Origin: DASWOJ01 sp036398775
GTDB taxonomy: Bacteria; Pseudomonadota; Alphaproteobacteria; Acetobacterales; Acetobacteraceae
Direction of reading: 5' to 3'
DNA: 20,279 nt
NCBI GenBank assembly: GCA_036398775.1
Contig: DASWOJ010000396.1
Location: 1-20,279, forward strand
Part shown: positions 1 through 7,681 of the stretch, piece after piece
Layout of the letters: each line of letters opens with the position of its first letter
Numbering within the stretch: position 1 is the stretch's first letter
Made by a program: the position numbers and the translations under genes
The notes under the pieces: generated by a model
Told to the model about the DNA's origin: nothing
What the model saw: the letters and a program-made list of their open reading frames with translations, nothing else
Databases searched by the model: none

Positions 1-130
1 TCTCGCCCTTTCCAGGGCGAAGCAGGCGGACGAGGAAAAGGAGGTCGCGGCAATCCTGGCGCGCAACAGCGACCGCAATTGGGTTGATGCGACACTGGCC
101 CGGCTTGGCTGCGAAATCGAGGTCCCATGA
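1..130 (+). CDS. 3' end of an unidentified gene (partial)
   Basis: An open frame enters from the left edge (codons in phase from base 2) and ends at TGA 128-130, giving about 42 C-terminal residues. The tail is charged and helical, with SRAKQADEEKEVAAILARN followed by a segment ending LGCEIEVP. An R-x-K-D/E-x-x-D-V-x-x-I-L pattern of this kind is common at the ends of small nucleotidyltransferase-like or toxin-antitoxin proteins, but I cannot assign a family from this fragment. Nothing links it to the phage genes. It may be the host or accessory gene at the left border. Confidence 0.5.
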   Translation, partial: LALSRAKQADEEKEVAAILARNSDRNWVDATLARLGCEIEVP

Positions 131-513
131 TCTAGCTGTCCGGTTGTGAGCCCTCCTCGACGGCCTCAGCGCGGCTTTGATGCACTTGGTGGCTGGAGGC
201 CGAGATAGCCCCAAACTGTGAATCAGCGGTGGGTTTCGGCGCTGGTCAGCGCGACAAGATGTTGAGAAGTCCAATTGCACCTGGGTCCCGTGTGCGGTTC
301 ATCCGCGCTTTTGGTGCAGGACAGGCAAGGCACTTGGCTGCTATCTAATTGAAACAGCTTGCGCTTTTCTGCTTGCATCCGGCGTTGCCGTCTGTTTGTG
401 GCGCTGGCAGCTACCTGAGTCAAAAGACGTGGTTTAGTCAGAGGGTTCCCCTCTCTTACCGGCCTCAAGCTGCACCAAAAGCGCGGATGAACCTCTATTC
501 CATGCCTATCCAC
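131..513. other. Left flank without a convincing gene
   Basis: No start codon with a ribosome binding site and no recognisable protein is seen on either strand. The minus frame that reads out of the transposase remnant stays open to a stop at 223-225, but beyond about 514 its translation no longer resembles a transposase. I read the stretch as rearranged DNA next to an insertion-sequence remnant. Confidence 0.5.
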
Positions 514-663
514 AAGCTGCCGCATCGCGTGCTTGCGGTGCAGGCCCGTCACCGCCACGAACTCGTCCAAGATGCGGCCCCGCTCCAAGCGGCTCGCCCG
601 GCCATACCGGCCAGACACCGCCACCACCAACTCGTCACGCGTCGCCATGCTGATCCGCCTCAT
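514..663 (-). pseudogene. IS transposase, N-terminal remnant
   Basis: On the minus strand an ATG at 661-663 (alternative ATG 646-648) starts MRRISMATRDELVVAVSGRY and continues through RGRILDEFVAVTGLHRKHAMR. This is the N-terminal helix-turn-helix type region I recognise from transposases with an integrase-type (DDE) catalytic domain that are common in alphaproteobacteria. About 50 residues are recognisable. After the HAMRQL motif the frame stays open to 223 but the expected arginine-rich linker and the whole catalytic domain are missing. The element is therefore truncated and cannot transpose by itself. Its upstream side carries the tandem repeats at 687-745, as expected for the element end. 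Confidence 0.6.
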
Positions 664-686
664 GCCCGTCTCCGCCAAACCCGGCC

Positions 687-745
687 GGGAGCATTCTAGG
701 TGAGGCAACGGCTCAGCGTTCGGGAGCGTTCCAGGTGAGGCAATG
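687..745. repeat. Two 24-base direct repeats at the IS end
   Basis: Copy 1 (687-710) and copy 2 (722-745) both read GGGAGC-(A/G)-TT-(C)-T/C-AGGTGAGGCAA-(C/T)-G, differing at only a few positions, with a 35-base period. They lie just upstream, in the minus direction, of the transposase remnant start. Tandem short motifs at the ends of such elements usually serve as transposase-binding sites. The repeat is directly visible; its role is inferred. Confidence 0.6.
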
Positions 746-948
746 CGACCACCTATCCAGATTGTCGCGCTACAGTAGCCGGTTTTCGCGGTCGCGCTGG
801 CCATGGCGGGAAGGGCTACACCGGCCAGCAACAGCACACGCTCGTTGTCCCTTTGAAGTCGCGGCTTCGGCAGGGTGCAGCGGGAACGTTGCTTTGGGGT
901 TGATTGCTGAGCGGACGGCGGCAGGGATGAAACTTAAGAAAATAATCC
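746..948. other. Intergenic spacer between IS end and promoter region
   Basis: Short open frames exist on both strands, but none has a plausible start, a ribosome binding site or recognisable content. I see no RNA gene here. The last 30 bases become A-rich (around 929-947), in contrast with the GC-rich surroundings, and lead into the promoter candidate. Confidence 0.4.
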
Positions 949-977
949 TTGACCATCCGCCCCAGGAAATTCATACA
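949..977 (+). promoter_or_regulatory. Candidate promoter upstream of the capsid gene
   Basis: TTGACC at 949-954 matches five of six bases of the -35 consensus. After a 17-base spacer, CATACA at 972-977 is a weak -10 hexamer. An A-rich stretch (AAACTTAAGAAAATAATCC) lies directly upstream, like an UP element. It is the only AT-rich promoter-like site just ahead of the structural block, about 110 bases before the chosen capsid start. The -10 match is poor, so this remains a candidate. Confidence 0.35.
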
Positions 978-1087
978 TCTTAGCCATGATGGCGCCGCTG
1001 ACGCAGCGGGCTGTCCTGACCCGATCCACCCTGGCCAGCATCTGCTGTGCCGGGGTTTTGGCGTTTCACCTGAGCGGAGCACGTTCC

Positions 1088-2410
1088 ATGGGCATCCAGA
1101 ACTTCCCGGCGATCCTGCAGCCGATCCTGCAACAGGGCTTCCTGGAGCGTGAGTTCCAGCAGTCCATGCAGTCGCGGCTGGGATACCGGGCCTGCGCGGA
1201 CCGGCAGGACTTTGCGGTTGGAATCGGCGAGACGCTGACGAAGACGCGGGCGGGGCTGAAGCCGAGCGTCACCACCCCGATGCCGCCGGTGATGAACACC
1301 AACCTGGACAATGGGCTGGTGCCGACGGGATGGGGGGTAGAGCAATATACCATCACGCTCAATCATTATGCGGCGACGACGGACTTGAACGTGGTGACGT
1401 CGCGGGTCGGGATTGCGTCGCAATTTCTGCAGAATGCGGCGGTGAACGGGGAGCAGGCGGCGCGATCGTTGGACGAGTTGGCGCGGAATGCATTGTTTGC
1501 GCCGTATTTCGGTGGGAACACGCGGGTGCGGATTTCGCTTGGTTCGGCCGGGCCGGTGGTGGCGGTTGATGACCTTCGGGGCTTCACGTCGGCCTTCGTG
1601 AACGGGGTGCAGGCTTCCGTGGGGGCTACGACGACGCTTACGGCAACGATTGGCGCCGGGGTGTATGTGGTCGTGGGAACCACGATGGATGGGGTGAACG
1701 TCAGCACGGCGCCGGGTGGGGTATCGGGGACGCTGACGCTTTTCACCAGCGTCAGCGTGGGCGATGGGGCGTTGGGCAGCCCGGTGCAGGCGGCAAATGC
1801 TTCGGTCGTGCTGCGGCCGAATGGGCGGGCGACGACGGCGGCGCTGCAGGCGGGGGACACGCTGGGAATGGCGTCCTTGCTGGATGCGGTCAGCAAGCTG
1901 CGGATGAACGCGGTGCCGGAGATTGACGGGGCGTACAACTGCTACCTTGATCCCGTCAGCGCGCGGCAATTGTTTGCGGACCAGGACTTCCAGCGGCTGT
2001 TTATCGGGGCGACCAGCGCCAACCAAGTGTTCCGCCGGGGTATGGTGAACGATTTCCTGGGGCTGCGGTTCGTGCCGACGACGGAGGCTTTTGTGCAGCC
2101 GCATCCGTCCATTGCGGGGGCGGTGGTTCGCCGGCCGATCGTGGTGGGGCAGGGGGCGCTCATCGAGGGCGATTTCGCGGGGATGGCGGCGCCGGATGTC
2201 GCGCCGCCGGACAGCATCGTCAGCATGGTGGACGGGATCGCGATGGTGACGCGGGAACCGATTGACCGGCTGCAGCAGATCATCGCGCAGAGCTGGTACT
2301 GGATCGGAGGGTTCTGTGCGCCGTCCGATACGCTGACCAACCCGTCCGTAGTGCCGACGGCGACTAATGCGGCTTTCAAACGGGCGGCCATCATTGAACA
2401 CGTGGGGTAG
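1088..2410 (+). CDS. Major capsid protein (N4-gp56-like / HK97-fold)
   Basis: A 440-residue protein starting MGIQNFPAILQPILQQGF. I chose ATG 1088 because AGCGGAG precedes it and because phage-like sequence begins there; the frame is open to an ATG at 986, but the extra 34 residues look unrelated. The N-terminal half contains an N-arm and a region rich in conserved-looking T/N residues. A beta-rich, Thr/Val/Gly-heavy insertion lies at about residues 155-270, resembling the extra domain of capsid proteins. The C-terminal part carries YNCYLDPVSARQLFADQDFQ and RRGMVNDFLGLRFVPTTEAF, which match the I-domain/A-domain pattern of N4-gp56-type major capsid proteins. Neighbours are head-completion genes on the same strand, 3 bases downstream. 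The head shell role is well supported; the exact family is inferred. Confidence 0.75.
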   Translation: MGIQNFPAILQPILQQGFLEREFQQSMQSRLGYRACADRQDFAVGIGETLTKTRAGLKPSVTTPMPPVMNTNLDNGLVPTGWGVEQYTITLNHYAATTDLNVVTSRVGIASQFLQNAAVNGEQAARSLDELARNALFAPYFGGNTRVRISLGSAGPVVAVDDLRGFTSAFVNGVQASVGATTTLTATIGAGVYVVVGTTMDGVNVSTAPGGVSGTLTLFTSVSVGDGALGSPVQAANASVVLRPNGRATTAALQAGDTLGMASLLDAVSKLRMNAVPEIDGAYNCYLDPVSARQLFADQDFQRLFIGATSANQVFRRGMVNDFLGLRFVPTTEAFVQPHPSIAGAVVRRPIVVGQGALIEGDFAGMAAPDVAPPDSIVSMVDGIAMVTREPIDRLQQIIAQSWYWIGGFCAPSDTLTNPSVVPTATNAAFKRAAIIEHVG

Positions 2411-2413
2411 GCG

Positions 2414-2797
2414 ATGGCGACGCTGACAGAGGCGGAGCTTACGGACGCGCGGCGGTTCCTGGGATACTCCGCGCACGGGGCCATGCGTGGCGGGGCAGCC
2501 GGCACCTGGTTTTACCAGGCTTCGGCGGCGGCCGATGCGCGGCTGGCAATGCTGTCGGATTCTGAGGTCGATGTGCTGCGGGGATACCTGCGGACGCTGG
2601 CTCAGATGGAAGCGGCAATCCCGGCGGTAGCGGAGGGGCTGGATACGGCTAGCGCCGCGGGTTGGGTGCGGAACGCCGGGGAGTTGGAGCAGCGGGAGCG
2701 GCTGTTCGACGGGTGGCGCCGCCGGATGTGCGGTTTCCTGGGGTTGGTGCCTGGGCCGGAGCTTCGGCGGGGCGGTGGAGTGGCGCTGCTGGTTTAG
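2414..2797 (+). CDS. Small helical head-completion protein
   Basis: A 127-residue, mostly helical protein starting 3 bases after the capsid stop, with GGGGTAGG upstream. It has an Ala-rich helix around TEAELTDARRFLGYSAHG, a central hydrophobic-heptad helix (about residues 55-90) and a basic stretch LFDGWRRRMCGFLGL. I cannot name a family by sight. Small helical proteins directly after the capsid gene are usually head-tail connector (adaptor) subunits, and that is the most likely role. No catalytic motif is visible. Function is inferred from position and size only. Confidence 0.6.
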   Translation: MATLTEAELTDARRFLGYSAHGAMRGGAAGTWFYQASAAADARLAMLSDSEVDVLRGYLRTLAQMEAAIPAVAEGLDTASAAGWVRNAGELEQRERLFDGWRRRMCGFLGLVPGPELRRGGGVALLV

Positions 2798-2860
2798 CGG
2801 GCGGCGTTGCTCGATGGGGTTGAGGGGGCCTGGGGTGAGAGGCTTGGCGCTGCTGGGCCA

Positions 2861-2907
2861 CCTCTTTGCCGCGGCCCTTTTCCGGAAGGAGAGGGAGGAA
2901 GAAGGCT
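2861..2907 (+). repeat. REP-like palindrome, copy A
   Basis: Pyrimidine-rich arm GCCCTTTTCCGG followed by the purine-rich arm AAGGAGAGGGAGG. It folds as a short hairpin and runs directly into the ribosome binding site of the gene at 2908. It matches the five other copies in this window (4358, 7314, 11601, 15547, 18761) in sequence and orientation, with a few substitutions. Confidence 0.65.
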
Positions 2908-3534
2908 ATGGATGGATCGCTCTTGGCAGACCGGCTTAGCCGGGGGATGGGGGCGGCGGCCCGCGTTTTTGGGGAGGCTTATGAGGCTTTCCGGCCTTTG
3001 GGGGCGGTTGATCCTTTGCGGGTCGAAGGACGGTTCCTGCGGTTGCCGGCGGCGTTTGACGGCGGGGACCCGGGATTCAGGCGACCTTCGGGGTATGAGC
3101 GGGCGCTTCGAGGCACGTTTGATGCGGCTTATTTGCGGGTCGGTGACCTGTTGCAGGGGTCGCGTGGGGTATTGTTCGTCGTGCTTCTGCCGCCGTTGAA
3201 CAGGCCGTTGTGCGTGCTGGCCAATGCTGTCGTTGCCGTAGTGCGGCCGGGTGGGCCTGGACTGTCGGGACTAGGCGGATATGGCGGGGCGGATGCGTCT
3301 GAGCTGGTTATGGATGGATGGCCGGCACAGTTGCTGGCGGCTGGAGCAGGGCGGGGGTTCGGGCTGCCGGAAGATGGCGGGCTGGGCGGGTTCCATGTGC
3401 TGCTGCCACTCGGAGCGCCGGCGGCGCGGACGGGCGATCGTCTGCGGGACGGGGCAGGACGCGGCTTTGTCGTCGGCGGCGTGGAACTGAGCGAACTGGG
3501 GTGGCGGCTGCACATGCGGCAAGTGGGTGCGTAA
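2908..3534 (+). CDS. Putative head-closure / neck protein
   Basis: A 208-residue protein. ATG 2908 is preceded by a strong purine-rich site (GAGGGAGGAAGAAGG) contributed by the adjoining palindrome; an ATG 42 bases earlier lies inside the palindrome and is less likely. The N-terminal 60 residues are helical (MDGSLLADRLSRGMGAAARV). A beta-strand section follows with YLRVGDLLQGSRGVLFVV and PLNRPLCVLANAVVAVVRP, which resembles small oligomeric beta-barrel proteins of phage necks. The end (GGVELSELGWRLHMRQ) is also strand-like. Its stop overlaps the next start (TAATG). I do not recognise a named family; head closure or adaptor is inferred from order. Confidence 0.5.
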   Translation: MDGSLLADRLSRGMGAAARVFGEAYEAFRPLGAVDPLRVEGRFLRLPAAFDGGDPGFRRPSGYERALRGTFDAAYLRVGDLLQGSRGVLFVVLLPPLNRPLCVLANAVVAVVRPGGPGLSGLGGYGGADASELVMDGWPAQLLAAGAGRGFGLPEDGGLGGFHVLLPLGAPAARTGDRLRDGAGRGFVVGGVELSELGWRLHMRQVGA

Positions 3535-4313
3535 TGCCGGATCAGGCGGACATCGAGCAGAGATTGGCGTCGCTCGGCGCCCAGGCGCTGCGGGACGATC
3601 CGGCGGAGGTGCGGGTTTATCGCGGCTGGCCGCGAGCGGCGTCGCTGGAGGCGGATCTGCAGGCGGGGTGGGCGCATTTGTCGATTACGCCGGGTGGGGC
3701 GGCCCGGGATGCGACGCGGTATCCGGTGGAGTGGCAGGGCCGCGTGCCGGCGCGGACGTTGACGGCCACAACTGATGGCGAGGCGGTAACGTTTGGCGGT
3801 ACGGCAGGGCCGGGACAGGTGGCGGGACTGCGTGTGGATGGGGTGGCTTATGCCTACCGGCTTCGGGACGGAGATACGCCTGGCGCCGTAGCGGCGGAAC
3901 TGGCCGGGATGGTGCGGGCGGACCGGCCTGCGGAACTGCATGGGACGGTAGTGACGATGGCGGGCGGACGGGATGTGCTGGCTCGGGTCGTGGCGGATGG
4001 CGCGGGGGGGACGGAGTTGCGGCGGCAGCGACAGCCGATGCGGATGACGCTTTGGTGCCCGGCACCTGATGTACGGGACCGGCTGGCCTCCTTGCTGGAT
4101 GTGGCTGTGGCAGGGGCGCCGGTGCTGGATGTCGGAGGTTGGGCCTGCAGGGTGCAAGGGGCTGGCGGGACTATGACGGATGACGGGGCTGCGGGCGGGA
4201 TTTGGCGGCGTGACCTGGTTTACTTGGTCGAGTATCCGACTGTGGCGTTGGAGGCTTTGCCGACAATGCTATGGGGGGCGGTTTTGATGGGGGACCGGGT
4301 GGCGGTGGGTTAA
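3534..4313 (+). CDS. Putative tail-terminator / neck protein
   Basis: A 259-residue protein whose ATG (3534-3536) overlaps the preceding stop, implying translational coupling. The N-terminus is MPDQADIEQRLASLGAQALR. The middle is beta-rich with regularly spaced Thr/Gly/Val, and the C-terminal part has RQRQPMRMTLWCPAPDVRDR, a hydrophobic stretch, then IWRRDLVYLVEYPTVALE. A late R-R-D-L-x-Y-x-V-E-Y motif of this type is seen in tail-terminator and neck proteins that fit between capsid genes and sheath. I infer that role from this motif and from position. It ends the head block; a 670-base gap follows. Confidence 0.5.
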   Translation: MPDQADIEQRLASLGAQALRDDPAEVRVYRGWPRAASLEADLQAGWAHLSITPGGAARDATRYPVEWQGRVPARTLTATTDGEAVTFGGTAGPGQVAGLRVDGVAYAYRLRDGDTPGAVAAELAGMVRADRPAELHGTVVTMAGGRDVLARVVADGAGGTELRRQRQPMRMTLWCPAPDVRDRLASLLDVAVAGAPVLDVGGWACRVQGAGGTMTDDGAAGGIWRRDLVYLVEYPTVALEALPTMLWGAVLMGDRVAVG

Positions 4314-4357
4314 TGGGGCGATACGGCGGCGCAGTTTGGTCTCTGCACCGCAAGTAT

Positions 4358-4400
4358 GCCTCTCTCAAGCCGGCCCTCTCCCGGAGAACGGAAAATAGGA
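4358..4400 (+). repeat. REP-like palindrome, copy B
   Basis: GCCGGCCCTCTCCCGGAGAA followed by a purine-rich tail. It has the same pyrimidine arm, CCGGAG turn and purine tail as the other five copies and the same orientation. It is the only copy that is not just ahead of a start codon: the next likely gene begins about 590 bases further on. Confidence 0.6.
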
Positions 4401-4692
4401 ACACGCATTTTCTCTGCGGAGCGAGTAGTTGGGTTTTCTGCTCAATGTGAAATTAATATCCTGAACATTGACGATAGTACACGTTCCCCTGCTCAGCAAC
4501 CATATCTTGGCGTGATACTTGGACCTCAAATTCGAACTGGTGGGCGCTGTTCTTACAGTGGGAGCGATCTTCACCGACCAATTCGAGTCCAAGGCGTTTT
4601 TATCTGTTGTGTCGTGACCTCCGCGCTTGCCGGGGTTGGCGTTGACGTAAGCTTCGTCAACCTTTCCGCCGGTCCGGTGCTTTGGCGGACTT

Positions 4693-4761
4693 CTAAGCGG
4701 GCTTGCGTGGCCTGTCATATAGGTGGCCTGCGGCCGTGCCAGGCCACTCAAGCCTGCTTAG
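4693..4761. repeat. 22-base inverted repeat, possible hairpin or terminator
   Basis: The left arm (4693-4714, beginning CTAAGCGGGCTTGCG) and right arm (4740-4761, ending AAGCCTGCTTAG) pair over 22 positions with two mismatches. The 25-base loop contains a second small hairpin (GGCC-TGC-GGCC). The right arm is followed on the plus strand by ATTTTCATTT, so rho-independent termination is possible. It could equally be the end-to-end remnant of a small mobile element. Confidence 0.55.
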
Positions 4762-4987
4762 ATTTTCATTTGTGCGCATACCTTCAGAGGTTTGCCTAGG
4801 CTCTTATCGGCCAGGGTTGGCCCGAATAGGGATATTCCCGGCGGCTGAGCCAATAGCAGCACGAAAGCGAGGGTTCCGACAATCCGGAGCGGGGCGAGAA
4901 CGGGTCCCCTTGGACATTGTCAGCCCGCTTGGCATTGCGGAAGGGCTGGTTCCGATGCGGCTTCATGCGTTTTTGGAGGAGTGGACG

Positions 4988-5170
4988 ATGCAGACTTTGA
5001 TCGTTGTGCGCCCGTTTGGGTCGTATCGGCCGGGCGACGCCATCAGTGAGCCGGATGAGGTCGCATTCATCCTGGCGTCCGAGCAAGCCGGGCATGTCGT
5101 GCGCTGCACGAGCATTGGCGGCGCCGTGCCTGGAAATGAGGGCACCCACGTTCAAACGCAGGAGAACTAG
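4988..5170 (+). CDS. Small protein preceding the sheath (DUF2635-like position)
   Basis: A 60-residue protein, MQTLIVVRPFGSYRPGDAIS and onward, with GGAGGAG seven bases before ATG 4988 and its stop two bases before the sheath start. The start is chosen by that ribosome binding site; the frame is open further upstream into the gene-poor spacer. The short beta-rich fold, with the VVRPFGSYRPGD opening, fits a small SH3-like barrel. In Mu-like phages a comparable 50-70 residue DUF2635 protein lies directly before the sheath gene. The positional match is good; the family match is inference. Confidence 0.6.
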   Translation: MQTLIVVRPFGSYRPGDAISEPDEVAFILASEQAGHVVRCTSIGGAVPGNEGTHVQTQEN

Positions 5171-5172
5171 CC

Positions 5173-6747
5173 ATGCCGATCGTGCAAGCGGGCAGCATCA
5201 ACACCACTGCACTGGTGGTGCCGGACCTGTATGTGCAGGTGGTGCCGCCGCAGAACCTGGTGCTGAACGGGGTGCCGACGAACGTGGTCGGCGTCGTGGG
5301 CAGCGCGGCCTGGGGGCCGGCGAACCAGCCGGTCGTGGTGGGCAGCATGGCCGACTATGCCCGGGCGTTCGGGGCGATCCAGGCCCGGCGGTTCGACATG
5401 GGTACGCAGGTTGCGACCGCGGTGCAGCAGGGTGCGCAGAGTTTCCGATGTGTTCGGGTGACGGACGGGACCGATGTGGCTGCGAACTATGCACTGTTCT
5501 ATGGGACTGGCGGGTATCCGGTGCTGCTGACGGCCCGGTATTCCGGTAGTCTGGGCAACCAGATCGGGGTGGCGGTGCAGCCGGGGTCGGCGGCAGGAAC
5601 TTGGCGGCTCACGCTGGGGCTGCCGGGGCAGGTGGCGGAAACGTTTGATAACCTAGCAGCGCCGACGCCGGCGGCGCTTTGGCAGAACCTGGTCAATGCG
5701 GTGAACCTGGGTGTAGGGCCGCTGAGGGGGCCTAGTCAGTTGTGCGTGGCGAGCCTGGGATCGGCGACAACGACGCAGCCGGCGGGGCTATTGGGGCAGA
5801 ATTTGCTGAATGGCAGCGATGGGGCTGCGGGGGTGAGTGCGGCTACGCTGGTCGGGCAAGATGGGCTGCCGCGGCGAGGGATGTATGCCCTGCGCGGGCA
5901 GGGATGCAGCCTGTTGGTGCTGGCGGATGCGGATGACCTGGGTTGGTGGGCGACGCAGGGTGGGTTCGCGCAGCAGGAAGGTCTTTATGCCATCCTGACC
6001 GGGCCTTCCGGGGATGCGATTTCGTCTGCGGTGGCGGCGCGACAGGCGGCGGGGTTGGACAACCCGGCGGCCAAGCTGATGTTTGGCGACTGGGTGTATT
6101 GGAATGATCCGGTTGCCGGGACCATACGGCTGGTCAGTCCGCAAGGGTTCGTGGCGGGGCGATTGGCTAACCTTTCGCCGGAGCAGAGCAGCCTCAATAA
6201 GCCGCTTTACGGGGTGGTAGGGACGCAGCGGGCCGGGGTCCCGGGGAGCGCGCAAAACAATGGATACAGTACGGCGGAGCTGGCGGTTTTGCTTGGCGGC
6301 GGATTGGACGTGATTGCCAACCCGCAGCCGGGCGGCAGTTTCTGGGGGGTGCGAGGCGGGCACAACAGCAGCAGCAATGCGGCGACAAATGGGGACAATT
6401 ACACGCGAATGACCGACTTCATCGCCCGAACTTTGGCGGCGGGGATGGGGCAGTATGTTGGGCAGGTTATCAACGCCGGGCTGTTCCGGCGGATACGCTC
6501 GACGCAGCTTGGGTTCCTGCAGGCGATGCTGGGGCAGGGGATACTTGGGACGGTGGATGGGTCCTTGCCGTTCAGCGTGGTATGCGACGCGAGCAACAAC
6601 CCGCCGAATCGGGTGGGGCTGGGGTATGTGCAGTCGGACGCGCAGGTGCAGTATCAGGCGATCAACGAGCGCTTCATCGTGAACCTCGAAGGCGGGCAGA
6701 CCGTACAGGTGACGCGGCAGACCTTGCCCGCGGGTCAAGTGGTTTAA
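5173..6747 (+). CDS. Contractile tail sheath protein
   Basis: A 524-residue protein with AGGAGA upstream of ATG 5173. The N-terminus carries the sheath hallmark: a short strand region (ALVVPDLYVQVVPPQNLVL) followed by GVVGSAAWGPANQPVVVGS and a DYARAFG segment. Next come TAVQQGAQSFRCVRVTDGT and LTARYSGSLGNQIGVAV, which match the conserved core of the phage_sheath family. The C-terminal part (residues about 395-520) contains RIRSTQLGFLQAMLGQG and closes with a beta strand, NLEGGQTVQVTRQTL, typical of the handshake strand that links sheath subunits. It forms the outer contractile layer around the tube and contracts on baseplate triggering. The tube gene follows after 13 bases. Confidence 0.93.
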   Translation: MPIVQAGSINTTALVVPDLYVQVVPPQNLVLNGVPTNVVGVVGSAAWGPANQPVVVGSMADYARAFGAIQARRFDMGTQVATAVQQGAQSFRCVRVTDGTDVAANYALFYGTGGYPVLLTARYSGSLGNQIGVAVQPGSAAGTWRLTLGLPGQVAETFDNLAAPTPAALWQNLVNAVNLGVGPLRGPSQLCVASLGSATTTQPAGLLGQNLLNGSDGAAGVSAATLVGQDGLPRRGMYALRGQGCSLLVLADADDLGWWATQGGFAQQEGLYAILTGPSGDAISSAVAARQAAGLDNPAAKLMFGDWVYWNDPVAGTIRLVSPQGFVAGRLANLSPEQSSLNKPLYGVVGTQRAGVPGSAQNNGYSTAELAVLLGGGLDVIANPQPGGSFWGVRGGHNSSSNAATNGDNYTRMTDFIARTLAAGMGQYVGQVINAGLFRRIRSTQLGFLQAMLGQGILGTVDGSLPFSVVCDASNNPPNRVGLGYVQSDAQVQYQAINERFIVNLEGGQTVQVTRQTLPAGQVV

Positions 6748-6760
6748 GGGGAGCTGAGAA

Positions 6761-7207
6761 ATGCCAGCGAATAACTTCTCGACCGGGCGGGATTGCCAGT
6801 TGGTGGTGATCGGGCCTGCGGTGGGCGGGGCGGCGGGGCTGCGGGTGGACCTTTCGCATGTGACAGGGTTTGAGAGCCGGCAGATGACGCATCCCGTGCG
6901 TATTGACCGGCTGGACGGGGTGCATCTTGCGGCGGAACTGCCGAAGGGGTGGGAAGGGCACTTCGAGTTGGATAGGGGAAGCTCGGCGGCGGACGACTTT
7001 ATCGCGGGGATCGAGCAGGCCTGGCATACGGAGGGGCTGATACAGGGGGCTACGCTTTATCAGTATATCAACGAGACCGATGGGAGCACGAGCACTTACC
7101 AGTTTGAGGCTGCAGTTTTCAAGATGGCCAATGCCGGTTCTTGGAAGGGCGATGCGCCAGTCCGTCAGCGGCTGGAGTTTTTTGCGAGCCGACGGAAGCG
7201 GATTTAG
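6761..7207 (+). CDS. Tail tube protein
   Basis: A 148-residue protein with GGGGAG upstream of ATG 6761, starting MPANNFSTGRDCQLVVIGP. Its size and place directly after the sheath are those of tail tube proteins (gpFII/gpM type). The middle contains DDFIAGIEQAWHTEGLIQGA and YQYINETDGSTSTYQFEAAV, and it ends with DAPVRQRLEFFASRRKRI. The strand-rich C-terminus and a single internal helix match the tube fold. It polymerises on the tape measure as hexameric rings forming the inner tube. It is a strong positional and pattern call, without a database check. Confidence 0.85.
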   Translation: MPANNFSTGRDCQLVVIGPAVGGAAGLRVDLSHVTGFESRQMTHPVRIDRLDGVHLAAELPKGWEGHFELDRGSSAADDFIAGIEQAWHTEGLIQGATLYQYINETDGSTSTYQFEAAVFKMANAGSWKGDAPVRQRLEFFASRRKRI

Positions 7208-7313
7208 GATCTGGAATTTTTCCACTTCGGAATTTAGTAGAATAAAGGGCTGTTTGGGTGTTTCTGGCCCTTCGCAGAAGATTTTTGCTGGCGACGTTGG
7301 CTTTGGCGGCCTT

Positions 7314-7358
7314 TCCCTCACCCCGACCCTTTCCCGGATGGAGAGGGAAAAACGGAGC
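7314..7358 (+). repeat. REP-like palindrome, copy C
   Basis: CCCTCACCCCGACCCTTTCC followed by CGGATGGAGAGGGAAAAACGGAG. CCCTTTCC pairs with GGAGAGGG around a short loop. It ends about 12 bases before the chaperone ATG (7370), and its trailing CGGAG can serve as the ribosome binding site. It has the same orientation as the other copies. Confidence 0.7.
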
Positions 7359-7369
7359 ATTGGGTTCTT

Positions 7370-7681
7370 ATGAATTCACCCTCGGAACGGATTATTGCTG
7401 AGGCTGGGCGGCCTTTGGCGGTTACGGATACGACTGGACGGCTGTTGGAAGTGCGGCGACCTGGAGCTTTGGACCGGCTGCGGCTGTTCAAGGCGTTGGG
7501 GCCGGTGCTGTCGGGCAATGACCGGTATGTTGGGTATGCCATGCTGGCCTACTGCGTGCAGGCGATTGACGGGGTGCCAGTGCCGGCGGCGGCGAACGAA
7601 GGGCAGTTGGAGGCGCTGGTGGCGCGGCTGGGGGATGCCGGGCTTGCGGCGGTGGGGGAGGCGTTGTCCGACCCAAACTAG
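7370..7681 (+). CDS. Tail assembly chaperone, short (gpG-like) form
   Basis: A 103-residue protein starting MNSPSERIIAEAGRPLAVTD. It lies between tube and tape-measure genes, where all long-tailed phages keep the tail assembly chaperone. It has a strand-rich start (DTTGRLLEVRRPG) and a helical body (DRLRLFKALGPVL, YVGYAMLAYCVQAIDGV), consistent with the chaperone fold seen in lambda gpG and similar proteins. It stops at TAG 7679-7681 straight after a CCCAAAC heptamer, so a share of ribosomes should continue in the -1 frame. It binds tube subunits and the tape measure during assembly and is absent from finished tails. Confidence 0.75.
   Translation: MNSPSERIIAEAGRPLAVTDTTGRLLEVRRPGALDRLRLFKALGPVLSGNDRYVGYAMLAYCVQAIDGVPVPAAANEGQLEALVARLGDAGLAAVGEALSDPN

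Larger units (their letters stand above)
4314..4987. other. Lower-GC spacer between head and tail blocks
   Basis: About 670 bases with visibly lower GC than the flanking genes (many TT, AA and AT runs, for example around 4440-4500). It begins with palindrome copy B and holds a large inverted repeat (4693-4761). Open frames of up to about 150 codons exist on both strands but none has a ribosome binding site or recognisable content. It may be a regulatory segment for the tail operon, a remnant of an inserted element, or both. Confidence 0.5.

Noticed and set aside
980..2476. A 498-codon minus-strand open frame opposite the capsid gene
   Set aside because: Arg/His/Pro-rich composition typical of antisense frames in GC-rich genes. 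The plus-strand capsid reading is clearly protein-like.
4365..4751. Minus-strand frame with a KVDEAYV motif that recalls IS1595-type transposases
   Set aside because: Only a handful of residues fit, the rest shows no DDE pattern, and there is no ribosome binding site. It is left as part of the gene-poor spacer.
4693..4761. Inverted repeat considered as an integron attC site
   Set aside because: The arms end in CTAAGC/GCTTAG and lack the RYYYAAC/GTTRRRY core boxes, and no integrase or cassette genes are near.
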